64,000 nt of DNA from assembly GCA_000721375.1 (NCBI GenBank), contig JOGW01000005.1:310001-374000 (forward strand), read 5' to 3'. Source of the stretch: Streptomyces sp. NRRL B-3428. Its GTDB lineage: Bacteria > Actinomycetota > Actinomycetes > Streptomycetales > Streptomycetaceae. How positions within the stretch are numbered: the stretch's first letter is position 1; each line of letters starts with the position of its first letter. Made by a program: the position numbers and the translations under genes. Positions 49,557 to 58,863 of the stretch are shown piece after piece. A model generated the notes under the pieces. It saw only the letters and a list, made by a program, of their open reading frames with translations, searched no databases and was not told the DNA's origin.

Positions 49557-50972
49557 TCAGCTGGGTGCTTCGGCGCCCTTGCGGGCGTAGAACCAGTAGC
49601 AGACGACCAGGCACGTCACGTAGAACCCGATGAAGCACCACAGGGCGTTGGTCACGGCGAAGTTGGCGAACATCGCCGGGATGAAGAAGAAGCCGTACGC
49701 GGCGATCGCCGAGGAGAAGCCGGTGACCGCGCCGGCCTCCATCTCGGACTGCTTGAGCGCCTTGGCCTGCACCTCGGGGCTCTGCCCCTCCGCGCCCTTG
49801 GTGTGCCAGTCGCGGAAGATCACCGGGATCTGGCGGAACGTGGAGCCGTTGCCGATGCCGGAGAAGAAGAACGCGGCCAGGAAGCCGATGTAGAAGGTCC
49901 AGAAGCTGCCCTGGTCGCCGCCGCTCGGCAGCGCGTAGATCACCACGACCAGCGAGGCGGCCATGCCGACGAACGAGAGCATGGTGACGCGTGCGCCGCC
50001 GACCTTGTCGGAGAGGGAGCCGCCCAGCCAGCGCGTGAGCGCACCGATCGCGGGGCCGATCCAGGCGTATGTCGTGGCCTGGTAGCCCTGTGCCTGGAAG
50101 TTGTCCTTGATCAGCAGCGGCAGGCCGGCGGCGAAGCCGATGAACGAGCCGAAGGTGCCGACGTAGAGCCAGGTCATCAGCCAGTTGTGCTTGCGCTTGA
50201 AGATGATCTTCTGCTCGCTGAAGGGTGCGGCGGCGACCTTGAGGTCGTTCATGAAGAACCAGGCGAGCAGCGCCATGATCACCAGGAGCGGCACCCACAG
50301 GAACGCGCCGTTCTGCAGCCAGATGTCCTTGTTCTTGACGGTGTCGCGCTGCGGGTCGCCGGCCGGGGCGCCGAGCACGGCGGCCGTGACCACCAGCGGG
50401 GCCACCAGCTGCACGACGGAGACGCCGAGGTTGCCGAGGCCGCCGTTGAGTCCGTTGGCGGAGCCCTTCTCCTTCTTCGGGAAGAAGAAGCCGATGTTCG
50501 CCATCGAGGACGCGAAGTTGGCGCCGCCGATACCGCAGACCGCGGCGATCAGGGCGAGCTCCCAGTACGGGGTACCGGTGTCCTGCAGTGCGAAGCCCAG
50601 CCACAGCATCGGGGCGACCAGGATGATCGTCGAGAAGGCGGTGAACTTCCGCTCGCCGAAGATCGGCCCGATGAAGGTGTACAGGATGCGGAACGTACCG
50701 CCGGTGATGCCGGGGATCGCGGTCAGCCAGAACAGCTGCGACTTCGAGAAGCCGAAGCCCACGTCGTTGAGCTTGACCACGGTCACCGACCAGACCTGCC
50801 AGACGACGAAGCCCAGCATCAGCGCCGGGATCGAGATCCAGAGGTTGCGGTTGGCCACCTTGCGGCCGGTCGACGCCCAGAAGCCGGTGTCCTCGGGACG
50901 CCAGTCGCTGATCGTCGAGCCGGGCTTGTAAGTGTCGGCCTCGATGACCTGGCCGGGGCTCGGGGTGCTCAT
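49557..50972 (-). CDS. narK: Nitrate/nitrite transporter (MFS, NarK type)
   Basis: A 12-helix major-facilitator protein of 471 residues. The nitrate-signature Gly-rich helices are seen: GIGGANFASSMANIGFFFPKKEKGSANGLNGGLGNLG and GIGNGSTFRQIPVIF, and the first-loop RILYTFIGPIFGER holds a substrate Arg. It moves nitrate in or nitrite out for nitrate respiration or assimilation. No nitrate reductase is in the window. A TACCGT 6 bases before the ATG suggests a leaderless mRNA. It ends in a strong terminator. Confidence 0.95.
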   Translation of the reverse strand: MSTPSPGQVIEADTYKPGSTISDWRPEDTGFWASTGRKVANRNLWISIPALMLGFVVWQVWSVTVVKLNDVGFGFSKSQLFWLTAIPGITGGTFRILYTFIGPIFGERKFTAFSTIILVAPMLWLGFALQDTGTPYWELALIAAVCGIGGANFASSMANIGFFFPKKEKGSANGLNGGLGNLGVSVVQLVAPLVVTAAVLGAPAGDPQRDTVKNKDIWLQNGAFLWVPLLVIMALLAWFFMNDLKVAAAPFSEQKIIFKRKHNWLMTWLYVGTFGSFIGFAAGLPLLIKDNFQAQGYQATTYAWIGPAIGALTRWLGGSLSDKVGGARVTMLSFVGMAASLVVVIYALPSGGDQGSFWTFYIGFLAAFFFSGIGNGSTFRQIPVIFRDWHTKGAEGQSPEVQAKALKQSEMEAGAVTGFSSAIAAYGFFFIPAMFANFAVTNALWCFIGFYVTCLVVCYWFYARKGAEAPS

Positions 50973-50978
50973 TTCCTC

Positions 50979-50984
50979 ACGGTA
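50979..50984 (-). promoter_or_regulatory. -10 element, leaderless narK promoter
   Basis: TACCGT on the minus strand, 6 bases before the ATG at 50972. GAGG lies only 2 bases from the ATG, too close to act well. Confidence 0.45.
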
Positions 50985-51053
50985 TGAGCGGGTTCGTTCC
51001 CGATGGCGTGTGGTGTCGGCCGAATGGGTTACCTGGCGTGCCTGAGCAGGCGC

Positions 51054-51731
51054 TCAGTCGCGCCCGGTCGAGCAGCACACACAGACCTTGTTGCCTTCCG
51101 GGTCCGCGAGGACCGTGTACGCCGGGGCCTCGGAGGTGTCCACTACCGTGCCGCCGGCGGCCACCGCCGCAGCGATCCGCTCGTCGACCACCTCGGGAGC
51201 CAGCCACACATCCAGATGCCAGCGCTGGCGGGGCGTCTCGTGCGGGTCGGTCCCCTGGAACCACAGCGGAGGGACGCGGCTGAGCGGGTCGAAGACCGAG
51301 TCGTGCACCGTGTTCGCCGTATCGCCCGTGAGCAGCGCCGCCCAGAACGGGCCCGTGGCCCGGAAATCGGCCGAGTCCAGGGCGAGTTCGACCTGGGTCA
51401 GCTCGGCGGGTACGGACCGCAGCTGGAACTTGGCGGCAAGTCCCGTGATCAGCCGGGCCAGTTCGAGGTCCTTCGCCGTGATCCAGCGTCCGCCGACGGA
51501 GTCGACCGTATAGAGGAAAAGATCGACGCTGCCGTTCGCGAGCCGGATCTCCGGCACCGCGTGGCCCGCCGTCTCGGCCACCTGGGCCACGGCCGAGACG
51601 AACTGCGCGGCGACCGCCATGTCCTTGCCCTCGGCCAGATACCTGGCCGCCAGCGGCTGGGCGAGCTTGCGCCAGTCGCCGAGGTCCTCGTCGATCGCCG
51701 CCTGGATTTCCGGGGTACGCAGTGCATCCAT
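51054..51731 (-). CDS. Pterin-carbinolamine-dehydratase-like / VOC fusion protein
   Basis: A 225-residue two-domain protein. Residues 1-104 follow the PCD/DCoH pattern (WRKLAQPLAARYLAEGKDMAVAAQFVSAVAQVAETAGHAVPEIRLANGSVDLFLYTVDSVGGRWITAKDLELARLITGLA), but the active-site His-His-Pro is Gly-His-Ala-Val-Pro, so dehydratase activity is doubtful. Residues ~112-225 are a glyoxalase/bleomycin-resistance-like (VOC) domain with HLDVWLAPEVVDERI and VLADPEGNKVCVC. AAAGG lies 9 bases before the ATG. It is 36 bases downstream of the antiporter gene in the same direction. Confidence 0.85.
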   Translation of the reverse strand: MDALRTPEIQAAIDEDLGDWRKLAQPLAARYLAEGKDMAVAAQFVSAVAQVAETAGHAVPEIRLANGSVDLFLYTVDSVGGRWITAKDLELARLITGLAAKFQLRSVPAELTQVELALDSADFRATGPFWAALLTGDTANTVHDSVFDPLSRVPPLWFQGTDPHETPRQRWHLDVWLAPEVVDERIAAAVAAGGTVVDTSEAPAYTVLADPEGNKVCVCCSTGRD

Positions 51732-51767
51732 GCCGCCATCCTTTCAGCGGCCGCCCGGCGCCGGAAC

Positions 51768-53513
51768 CTAATCCCCGGAATCCGCCAGCTGTTCGAATCG
51801 CGCGGAATCCACATCCAGTACGTGCTGGGCCCAGCCGAGTGTGACCGAGCTGTAGACACCGGACGAGCGGGCTTCGAGCAGCCGCTCACCCTGCGCTTTC
51901 AGGACCCGCAGTCGCAGTTCGAGGAACTGGTCACGGCCACCGGGATCGACCTCTGCGGGTGTGCTCTCGTCGGGCCCGCGGTGGATGTCCACCCGGGCGT
52001 CGCTGCGTACGAGCGTCACCACGCTCGCGGCGTACGGCTCACCGGCCCGGTTGGTGAGGGATGGGTCGTCGAGGATGTCACCGGCCGCATGGGCCATCTC
52101 GTTGAGCAGACGCCGGCCCTCGTCATGGGTCTTCTGCGGATCGTCCTTGGGCACACCGACCTTGCGGATCACCGCCGGCAGGGTGAGGCCTTGCAGCAGC
52201 AGGGTGGTGGCGGCCACCACGAAGGCGATCAGGATCAACTGGGCGCGGTCCGGGGTGTCCTCGGGCAGGGTCTGCGCCGCGGCCACCGTGATCGCACCGC
52301 GCATCCCGGCCCAGCCCAGGATCACCCCGCCCCGGCCGCCGAAGTGCTCGTTCACCATGAAATCGATATCGGCCGCCCGCACGGTGACCCGCTTGCGGAA
52401 GCGCTCGACCTTCTTCTCCGACAGACCGCGCAGCCGCTCGGTGAAGTGGGGGTCCTCATCGGGGTCGTCGAACCGCAACTGGATCGCCTCCACCCGCTCC
52501 TTGGACTGCTCGGCCTTCGCCACGTCCCGGCGCATCCGGGCCACCATGGGCACCACCCACAGCATCCGCAGCACCATCACGAGCAGAGCCGCGAGCAGCC
52601 CGATCGTCAGCGCGCGGGTGACGCTCAGGCCCTCGTCACGCACCTGGTCGACGAGCGTCTTCACGCTCAGGCCCATCAGCAGGAACATCCCGCTCTCCAG
52701 CAGGAACGCCGCCGTATGCCAGTTGGTGGACTCGGCGATACGGTCGCTCGCCCGCAGATAGCGCGGACTCTGATGCCCCGTGACCAGACCGGCCACGACG
52801 ACGGAGAGCACTCCCGACGCGTGCAGTTCCTCGGCGGGCAGATAGGCGATGAAGGGGACGACGAAGGAGATCGCGGTGTTGAGCACCGCGTCGTTGATCA
52901 GTGCGCGTACCCGTACGTTGAGCAGGCCGACGACCATGCCGACGGCGACGGCCACCACGACCGCGTACAGGAATTCGCCGATCGTGGCCCACAGCGAGAA
53001 CGAGCCGGCGAACGCGGCGACGGCCGTGCGCAACAGGACAAGCGCGGACGCGTCGTTGACCAGACCCTCGCCCTCAAGGACCGTGAGCAGTCGGTGCGGG
53101 AGTCCCAGCTTCTTGCCGACGGAGGTGGCGGCCACCGCGTCGGTCGGGCTGATGACGGCGCCGAGCGCGAACGCGGCCGGCCAGCCGATCTCCGGTAGGA
53201 GCCAGTGGAAGAGCGCACCGGCGCCGAGCGTGGAAAGCACGACGAGAGTGACCGCCAGGCCGCTGATGGACTGGAAGTCGCGCCGGAAGTCGGTGACCGG
53301 CATGCTCACCGCGGCCGAGTAGAGCAGCGGCGGCAGGACTCCCGCGAGGATCCACTCCGGTTCGATCTCCGGATGCGGTACGCCGGGGATGAAGCTCAGC
53401 GCGATTCCCACGAGCACGAGGCTGAGCGGGGCGGCAAGACCGAGCCGCTCGGAGAACGCGGCGACGGCGACGATGGCGACCACGCCGAGCACGGCGACAA
53501 GCGTGAACTCCAT
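51768..53513 (-). CDS. Na+/H+ antiporter (CPA1/NhaP type)
   Basis: A 581-residue membrane antiporter. About 12 hydrophobic segments fill residues 1-400, with the ion-binding helix FALGAVISPTDAVAATSV and LTVLEGEGLVNDASALVLLRTAV; the Asp pair in those motifs carries the ion. The last ~180 residues are cytoplasmic (KVGVPKDDPQKTHDEGRRLLNEMAH). It starts 2 bases after the CoA-transferase stop (TGA-CC-ATG), so the genes are coupled. It exports Na+ in exchange for protons. Confidence 0.93.
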   Translation of the reverse strand: MEFTLVAVLGVVAIVAVAAFSERLGLAAPLSLVLVGIALSFIPGVPHPEIEPEWILAGVLPPLLYSAAVSMPVTDFRRDFQSISGLAVTLVVLSTLGAGALFHWLLPEIGWPAAFALGAVISPTDAVAATSVGKKLGLPHRLLTVLEGEGLVNDASALVLLRTAVAAFAGSFSLWATIGEFLYAVVVAVAVGMVVGLLNVRVRALINDAVLNTAISFVVPFIAYLPAEELHASGVLSVVVAGLVTGHQSPRYLRASDRIAESTNWHTAAFLLESGMFLLMGLSVKTLVDQVRDEGLSVTRALTIGLLAALLVMVLRMLWVVPMVARMRRDVAKAEQSKERVEAIQLRFDDPDEDPHFTERLRGLSEKKVERFRKRVTVRAADIDFMVNEHFGGRGGVILGWAGMRGAITVAAAQTLPEDTPDRAQLILIAFVVAATTLLLQGLTLPAVIRKVGVPKDDPQKTHDEGRRLLNEMAHAAGDILDDPSLTNRAGEPYAASVVTLVRSDARVDIHRGPDESTPAEVDPGGRDQFLELRLRVLKAQGERLLEARSSGVYSSVTLGWAQHVLDVDSARFEQLADSGD

Positions 53514-53515
53514 GG

Positions 53516-54160
53516 TCAGCCGAGCACCTTCGCGTCCGCGCCGACCACGGAGGCCACATAGCGCGCGGGCAGATGGACGAGCCGCGGATGCAGGACCGGC
53601 AGCAGCTCGTCGATTTCGGCCAAAGTGCCGCGCGCGGCCTTGGCCACCGTGAGGACCGAGTCGCGTACGTCGTCGGCGAAGACGAGATTGCCCTTCGTGT
53701 CTCCCTGTACGGCGCGTACCAGTGCGAAGTCCGGGGTGAGCGCGGGCAGCGGGCCGAACTCGTCGTCGCCGAAGAACATCGCCCGCGATCCGTCCTCGGC
53801 GGGGCGCTCATGCGTGCCGACCGGGCCGAGGAAGGTGGCAGTGCCTGCGGCGCTCGCCTGCAGCCGCTGTCGGAGCAGGGCGGGCTCGACGAACTCGGCC
53901 TCCACACCCTCGACCCGTCCGCCCGGCACCTCGGTGTCCACGATCAACCGGGCGACCTGTCCGCTGCCCAGCCACTTGCGCAAGATGTCGTCGGCGCGCA
54001 GTGCACCGGGGCAGACCAGCGTGAATCCCTCGCCGGGCAGGGCGCTGAGCGCTGCCACGAGCCGGGCGGGATAGCCCGCGCTGCCGGGCTCGGGAAGGAC
54101 GAGTGTGCTGCCCGAGGGGATCGAGGAGACGGCCGCGGAGGCGGTGACCAGTTTGTCCAT
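53516..54160 (-). CDS. CoA-transferase family I subunit A-like protein, orphan
   Basis: A 214-residue protein with the subunit-A pattern: GSTLVLPEPGSAGYPARLVAALSA near the start and PDFALVRAVQGDTKGNLVFADDVRD at ~147-171, the latter closely matching DFALIRA..ADTxGNLVF of SctA/AtoD. The catalytic Glu lies in subunit B, which is not encoded nearby, so it may be non-catalytic or pair elsewhere. GGAGAA lies 7 bases before the ATG. Its stop is 2 bases from the antiporter start, an odd pairing. Confidence 0.75.
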   Translation of the reverse strand: MDKLVTASAAVSSIPSGSTLVLPEPGSAGYPARLVAALSALPGEGFTLVCPGALRADDILRKWLGSGQVARLIVDTEVPGGRVEGVEAEFVEPALLRQRLQASAAGTATFLGPVGTHERPAEDGSRAMFFGDDEFGPLPALTPDFALVRAVQGDTKGNLVFADDVRDSVLTVAKAARGTLAEIDELLPVLHPRLVHLPARYVASVVGADAKVLG

Positions 54161-54393
54161 GAGCGGATTCTCCGACGCACCCCGGCCCGTGGCTTGGAGT
54201 GGCGTGGCCAAGACCACGGCCGATTTCGTATTTCGATCTGTCCTACCCATGGCCCCTTGAAGGCTTCTGGTGCATCCTCCGCCCAGCCGTAGTGATCGGC
54301 TTGATCGACATAAGTGAACGCAGCGCCACCGACCAGCGAACAGCAGCGCCCGGGCACCGCCCGTGGAGCGTGATCGATACGGGAGGGCTCCTC

Positions 54394-55629
54394 ATGGAGT
54401 TCGGACTCTTCCTCAACGGGTTCATCCCTGGCATGGCGGCCCACCACCGCCCGTCGGAACACCTGGCCCTGATGCGGGAGTTGGACCTCGCCATCAAGGC
54501 GGACAAGCACAATTGGAAGTACGTGTGGTTCGGTGAGCATCACTCGCTCGCCGAATACAGCCATCTGTCCGCCCCCGAGGTCGCGATCGGCTACGTCGCC
54601 GCCCAGACCGAGCGCATCCACCTCGGCACCGGCATCAACAGCCTTTCGCCGCGCAAGGAACACCCGGTGCGCTACGCCGAGCGGGCGGCGATGATGGACC
54701 ACATTTCCGAGGGCCGCTTCGAGTGGGGGACCGGCCGTGGCGCGGGCAGCCATGAGCTGAAGTCCTTCAACATCATGGACCCCTCGACGACCAAGGCCGA
54801 ATGGGACGAGGTCGCTCCCGAGATCGTGCGGATGTGGGAACAGTACGACTACGAGTTCCACGGCGAGCACTTCACGGTGCCCACCCCGCACAACATCCTG
54901 CCGAAGCCGTACGGGCACTCGCACCCGCCGATCTGGATGGCGTGCGGCAACCCGTCCTCGTTCGCGAAGGCCGGTTCGCTCGGTATCGGTGCGATCGCCT
55001 TCAACTTCGAGCCGATCTTCGAGCTCAAGGGCCGGATCGACCAGTACAAGACGGCCGCGGCGGACCCCAAGGAGATCCTCGGGGACTACCAGAACAACAA
55101 CGTGATGATGACGAACACGGTCATCTGCCTCAACGACCGCAAGCGGGCCCGTGAGATCGCCCTGCACGCGGGCATCGGCTATCTGGTCACGCTGGTGAAC
55201 CTCTACCACGACACCATGCCCAAGTCGATGGACGAGCGGACCTGGCCGACCCCGCCGGTCGCGTTCGGCGAGCTCGCCGGCAGCGACATCAGCAGCGAAG
55301 AGGTCCTCGACCAGATCATCAAGGCGGGCCTGCTGCTCTGCGGTACGCCCGACGAGGTCGCCGAGCAGGTCGCCGCGTACCAGACCGTCGGCTGTGACCA
55401 GCTGGTCTTCGGTATGACCGGCGGTATGACCTTCGACGAGCACCTTGAGATGGTCGAGCTCTTCGGCGACAAGGTCATCCCCCAGTTCGACACCAACCCC
55501 GAGCACTCGACGGCGATCTACCGCCGCAACGCCGCCGGACCGAAGTACCCCTCGCACAACAACCCGGTGCCCGAGCAGCTCAAGCACACGGTGCTCCCGC
55601 CGAGCGCGATCCTGCCGCTGGAGTCCTGA
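54394..55629 (+). CDS. LLM-class flavin-dependent monooxygenase
   Basis: A 411-residue luciferase-like TIM-barrel flavoenzyme. Visible are MEFGLFLNGFIP, YVWFGEHHSLAEYSHLSAPEVAIGYVAAQTERIHLGTGINSLSP, RYAERAAMMDHISEGRFEWGTGRGAG and PIWMACGNPSSFAKAGSLGIGAIAF, the standard LLM blocks. It may use reduced FMN or F420; the substrate is unknown. GGGAGGG lies 7 bases before the ATG, within a tiny GAGG/CCTC hairpin. The 233-base gap upstream, divergent from the CoA-transferase gene, shows no clear operator. Confidence 0.9.
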   Translation: MEFGLFLNGFIPGMAAHHRPSEHLALMRELDLAIKADKHNWKYVWFGEHHSLAEYSHLSAPEVAIGYVAAQTERIHLGTGINSLSPRKEHPVRYAERAAMMDHISEGRFEWGTGRGAGSHELKSFNIMDPSTTKAEWDEVAPEIVRMWEQYDYEFHGEHFTVPTPHNILPKPYGHSHPPIWMACGNPSSFAKAGSLGIGAIAFNFEPIFELKGRIDQYKTAAADPKEILGDYQNNNVMMTNTVICLNDRKRAREIALHAGIGYLVTLVNLYHDTMPKSMDERTWPTPPVAFGELAGSDISSEEVLDQIIKAGLLLCGTPDEVAEQVAAYQTVGCDQLVFGMTGGMTFDEHLEMVELFGDKVIPQFDTNPEHSTAIYRRNAAGPKYPSHNNPVPEQLKHTVLPPSAILPLES

Positions 55630-55649
55630 GCCCCGCTTCTTTATCGCCG

Positions 55650-55690
55650 CTTTTGTGCCGCGCCGCCAAGTAGGGGGCGCGGCACAAAAG
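55650..55690 (+). terminator. Intrinsic terminator after the LLM gene
   Basis: A 15-base perfect stem, CTTTTGTGCCGCGCC at 55650-55664 with its complement at 55676-55690, around 11 bases. It starts 21 bases past the stop. Confidence 0.85.
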
Positions 55691-55711
55691 TTGTACGGGG
55701 CCGTCCGTCGC

Positions 55712-55725
55712 GGGCCCTAGGTCCC
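55712..55725 (+). promoter_or_regulatory. DevR/OsdR-type box
   Basis: GGGCCCTAGGTCCC, identical to 430-443; read on the other strand it is GGGACCTAGGGCCC. Its centre is about 50 bases upstream of the predicted start of the PNPOx-fold gene, a usual activator distance. Confidence 0.5.
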
Positions 55726-55755
55726 GCGCCCCATGTGCCCGGCTCGCATGCTGAC

Positions 55756-55761
55756 TACCGT
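55756..55761 (+). promoter_or_regulatory. -10 element, leaderless promoter
   Basis: TACCGT, 8 bases before the ATG at 55770; no Shine-Dalgarno site. Confidence 0.45.
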
Positions 55762-55769
55762 CGGTGTCC

Positions 55770-56231
55770 ATGCAAGCCACCAAGATCAATTCCCGCGACC
55801 TTTCCCAGCGCGTGCTCGACACCCTGGAGCGGCTGCGCGCGGAGCGCGACATCTGGCTGTCCACGTCCCACCCCGAGCACGGCCCGCACCAGTTGCCCCT
55901 GTGGTTCCTGTGGGACGGGCAGGAGCTGTGGATGTGCACCCGCGCCGACTCCGTGACCGCGCGCAACGTACAGGCGGAACCGCGCGTACGCCTCGGACTG
56001 CCGGACACCTCGGATGTGGTGCTGCTGCAGGGCGTGGCCGAGTGCTACCCCGGTCGGGACGTCCCCGAGGAGGCCGCGGATGCGTTCACGGACAAGTTCC
56101 GTTGGGATCCGCGCACGGAAGAAGCCCCCTACCTGTACGTGCGGGTGACACCGCGAACCGTACGCGCATGGCGCGGAGTTGCGGAGCTGTGCGGCAGGGT
56201 CGTGATGCGGGACGGACAGTGGCTGGGGTAG
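55770..56231 (+). CDS. Pyridoxamine 5'-phosphate oxidase-fold (FMN/F420-binding) protein
   Basis: A 153-residue split-barrel flavin-binding protein: ERDIWLSTSHPEHGPHQLPLWFLWDGQELWMCTRADSVTARNVQAEPRVRLGLPDTSDVVLLQGVAECY. This is the F420/FMN split-barrel pattern, probably a reductase or haem/biliverdin-type reductase. The substrate is unknown. ATG 55770 is chosen because a TACCGT lies 8 bases upstream; the GTG at 55764 is possible. A DevR-type box lies at the right distance upstream. PNPOx-fold genes are, as I recall, frequent members of DevR/OsdR regulons. Confidence 0.85.
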   Translation: MQATKINSRDLSQRVLDTLERLRAERDIWLSTSHPEHGPHQLPLWFLWDGQELWMCTRADSVTARNVQAEPRVRLGLPDTSDVVLLQGVAECYPGRDVPEEAADAFTDKFRWDPRTEEAPYLYVRVTPRTVRAWRGVAELCGRVVMRDGQWLG

Positions 56232-56330
56232 GACCGGGGAAAGCGGTTTCGTACCGCCCCCTTGTTGCGCACGGACATCACTGGTTGACTCCGCGCCGCC
56301 AGTGATCTGTCCCGTACCGGCGGAGGACCC

Positions 56331-58850
56331 ATGGAACTCACCCGCAGACAGCTGATGTCCGCCCTGTCCGCGGCCGGACTGCTCGCGGTGCTCCCGGCGA
56401 GCCCCGCGAGCGCCGCCGCGACGGCCGAGGGGAGTGCGCGGCTGCTCGCCAACACGGTCGCGGTGTTCGCGGGCACCGCCGAGTCCAACGCCCGCCCCGA
56501 GACGGCCGCGAAGCTCGCCGCGATCGTCGCCACGGCGAAGGCCGGCCTGAAATCCCTGGACGAGGCCGGCCCCGGCGAGCTGTTCAAGGGCCTGGCGCTC
56601 GGCACGAACGACGCCAACCTCAACACCGCGTACCGGCAGCTCTACGAGATAGCCCTCGCCACCCGCGCCCCCGGCAGCGAACTGCTCGACTCCGCACCGG
56701 TGCAGCGCCGCGTCCTCGACGGCCTCGTCTGGCTGCACGAGCGCTATTACGGCGACCAGTCGAAGGGCTACTACGGCAACTGGTTCAACTGGGAGATAGG
56801 CATCTCGCAGTCCGTGACCAAGACGCTGGTACTGCTCGCGGATTCACTGGCGGGCCACCCGGATCTGCTGCGTACGTACGTCGCGTCGATGGACGCCTAT
56901 CTCCGCAACGGCACGGCGGGCGATGTGAACCTCGACTCCCGTTTCCACACCGGCGCCAACCTCGCCGACATCACCACCAACCGCATCCTGCAAGGCGCGC
57001 TCCTGGGCGACGAGAACCGCATCCGCAAGGCGCTCACGGACCAGCTCACCGTGTTCGTGACGATCGACCCGTACCACCTGAAGCACAACGTCACCGACGG
57101 GCACTACGCGGACGGCTCCTTCATCCAGCACGGCTCCGTCGCCTACACGGGTTCGTACGGGAAGGGTCTGCTCACCCGGGTCGTACAGACACTGAAGATC
57201 CTCGACGGCTCGGGCTTCGCGCACGGCGAGGCGCTCGCGCCGACGGTCTTCAAGTGGGTCCGCGACGGGTTCGCGCCGCTGATCTTCGAGGGCTGGATGA
57301 TGGAGATCGTCAAGGGCCGCGCGGTCTCCCGCACCGCCACCGGCTACGCGGACGTCGCCGTGATCGTGGAAGCGGCCGTCGACCTCGCCTCGCTCGCAAC
57401 GGCCGCCGATGCCACGGCACTTCGCCAGTACGTGAAGTACCTCCGCTCGACGTCGAAGGCGCCCCTCGACCCGGCCGCCTTCGTCTCGCCGATCAGCGTC
57501 GTGCGGTACACGGAGATCCTCGCCGACACCGCCCTCACCCCGGCCGACCTGGGACCCGCCGAACGCAGCGTCGCCTTCAACGCGATGGACAAGACAGTCC
57601 ACCGCAGGCCCGGCTACGCCTTCGCGCTCGCCCGCTCCTCCTCGCGGATCAGCAAGTACGAGTACATGAGCGGCGAGAACCTGATGCCGTGGTTCCAGGG
57701 CGAGGGCGCGCACCACCTCTATCTGACCGGCCAGGACCAGACCCAGGCCTACGGCGTCGACTACTACACGACCGTCTCGCCGTACGGCCTCGCGGGCGTC
57801 ACCGCACCCGTCGAACAGCGGCGCACGATCCCGGAGTCGTACGGCACGCCGTACTACGACAACCCCGGTCACCCGCTCAACTTCACCCCGTCCTCCGAAT
57901 CGCAGAACACCTACGTCTACTTCCCGCGCGGCCTTGCCGACCACAGCGGGGGAGCGGTCCTGGGTGCGTACGGGGCGGTGGCGATGGTGCAGTCGAGTGA
58001 TGTGGGCGTACGGGACCGGGAGTTGCTGCCGGCGGACTTCGTGGTCTATCGCAACGCGACGGCGACGAAGTCGTGGTTCCTGTTCGACGACGAGATCGTG
58101 GTGCTCGCCGCCGGCGTGAGCGGCGATGAGGGACGGGCCGGGACGACGACGGTGGACGCGCGGGTGGCGCTGCCCGGCGACGAGGTGACCGTCACGGGCG
58201 ACGGACGTGCCCTGACCTCTTCCGGCACGCGTCAACTGACGTGGCTGCGCTGGGCGAACGCGACGCGCGGGAGCGCGGTCGGCTATGTCCTGCTTGCGGG
58301 CGGGCCGGTGCGCGTCGGCCTGGAAAATGTGACGCGAAGTCGGCGTGTCGTACGTACATCCAACCCCGACACGGCCGTGTCGCGCTCGGTTTTCTCGGCG
58401 ACGTACGACCATCCGGCCTCCGCCGAACCGGCCGCGCTGGCCTACGCGTTGCTGCCCGGAGCCTCGGAGGACGACCTGCGCGCCTGCGCCGTCGGTGATC
58501 GGCTGCGGGTGCTGTCCAACACCTCGCGTCTGCAGGCGGTGCAGCACACAGGGCTCGGCCTTGTCGCCCTCAACTCCTTCACGCAGGGCCGCCACCACGC
58601 CGCGGGCGTCAGCGTCGACGGCCCCGCGTCGGTTCTCGTCCGCCGCACGGGCCGCGGCCGTACGTCACTCGCCGTCGCGGATCCGACCACCCGCCGCAGC
58701 ACCGTCTCCCTGGTCCTGCACGGACGGCGGCTGCGCCTCGACGAGGGCGACGAAGGCGTCCGGGTCACTCCGGTGCCCGGCGGCACGCGCGTCGAGGTGG
58801 ATGTGCATCAGGCGTACGGGCGGAGCTTCACGGCGGATCTGGTCGGGTGA
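56331..58850 (+). CDS. Polysaccharide lyase family 8 (hyaluronate/chondroitin/xanthan lyase-like)
   Basis: An exported 839-residue lyase. The signal MELTRRQLMSALSAAGLLAVLPASPASA looks Tat-like (T-R-R-Q-L-M). Then come the alpha/alpha-toroid (about 45-370) and beta-sandwich domains (about 400-839). Catalytic regions are NWFNWEIGISQSV (Asn), DGSFIQHGSVAYTGSYGKG (His, Tyr) and SSSRISKYEYMSGEN (Arg, Glu). PL8 enzymes cleave uronic acid-containing polysaccharides by beta-elimination. Which substrate is used cannot be told. GGAGGACCC precedes the ATG. It converges with the NUDIX gene. Confidence 0.94.
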   Translation: MELTRRQLMSALSAAGLLAVLPASPASAAATAEGSARLLANTVAVFAGTAESNARPETAAKLAAIVATAKAGLKSLDEAGPGELFKGLALGTNDANLNTAYRQLYEIALATRAPGSELLDSAPVQRRVLDGLVWLHERYYGDQSKGYYGNWFNWEIGISQSVTKTLVLLADSLAGHPDLLRTYVASMDAYLRNGTAGDVNLDSRFHTGANLADITTNRILQGALLGDENRIRKALTDQLTVFVTIDPYHLKHNVTDGHYADGSFIQHGSVAYTGSYGKGLLTRVVQTLKILDGSGFAHGEALAPTVFKWVRDGFAPLIFEGWMMEIVKGRAVSRTATGYADVAVIVEAAVDLASLATAADATALRQYVKYLRSTSKAPLDPAAFVSPISVVRYTEILADTALTPADLGPAERSVAFNAMDKTVHRRPGYAFALARSSSRISKYEYMSGENLMPWFQGEGAHHLYLTGQDQTQAYGVDYYTTVSPYGLAGVTAPVEQRRTIPESYGTPYYDNPGHPLNFTPSSESQNTYVYFPRGLADHSGGAVLGAYGAVAMVQSSDVGVRDRELLPADFVVYRNATATKSWFLFDDEIVVLAAGVSGDEGRAGTTTVDARVALPGDEVTVTGDGRALTSSGTRQLTWLRWANATRGSAVGYVLLAGGPVRVGLENVTRSRRVVRTSNPDTAVSRSVFSATYDHPASAEPAALAYALLPGASEDDLRACAVGDRLRVLSNTSRLQAVQHTGLGLVALNSFTQGRHHAAGVSVDGPASVLVRRTGRGRTSLAVADPTTRRSTVSLVLHGRRLRLDEGDEGVRVTPVPGGTRVEVDVHQAYGRSFTADLVG

Positions 58851-58863
58851 GCGCGGGGCTCAC
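58847..58863. terminator. Small hairpin spanning two facing stop codons
   Basis: GTGAGC (58847-58852) pairs with GCTCAC (58858-58863) around 5 bases. It contains the stop codons of both the PL8 and the NUDIX genes. Confidence 0.4.
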
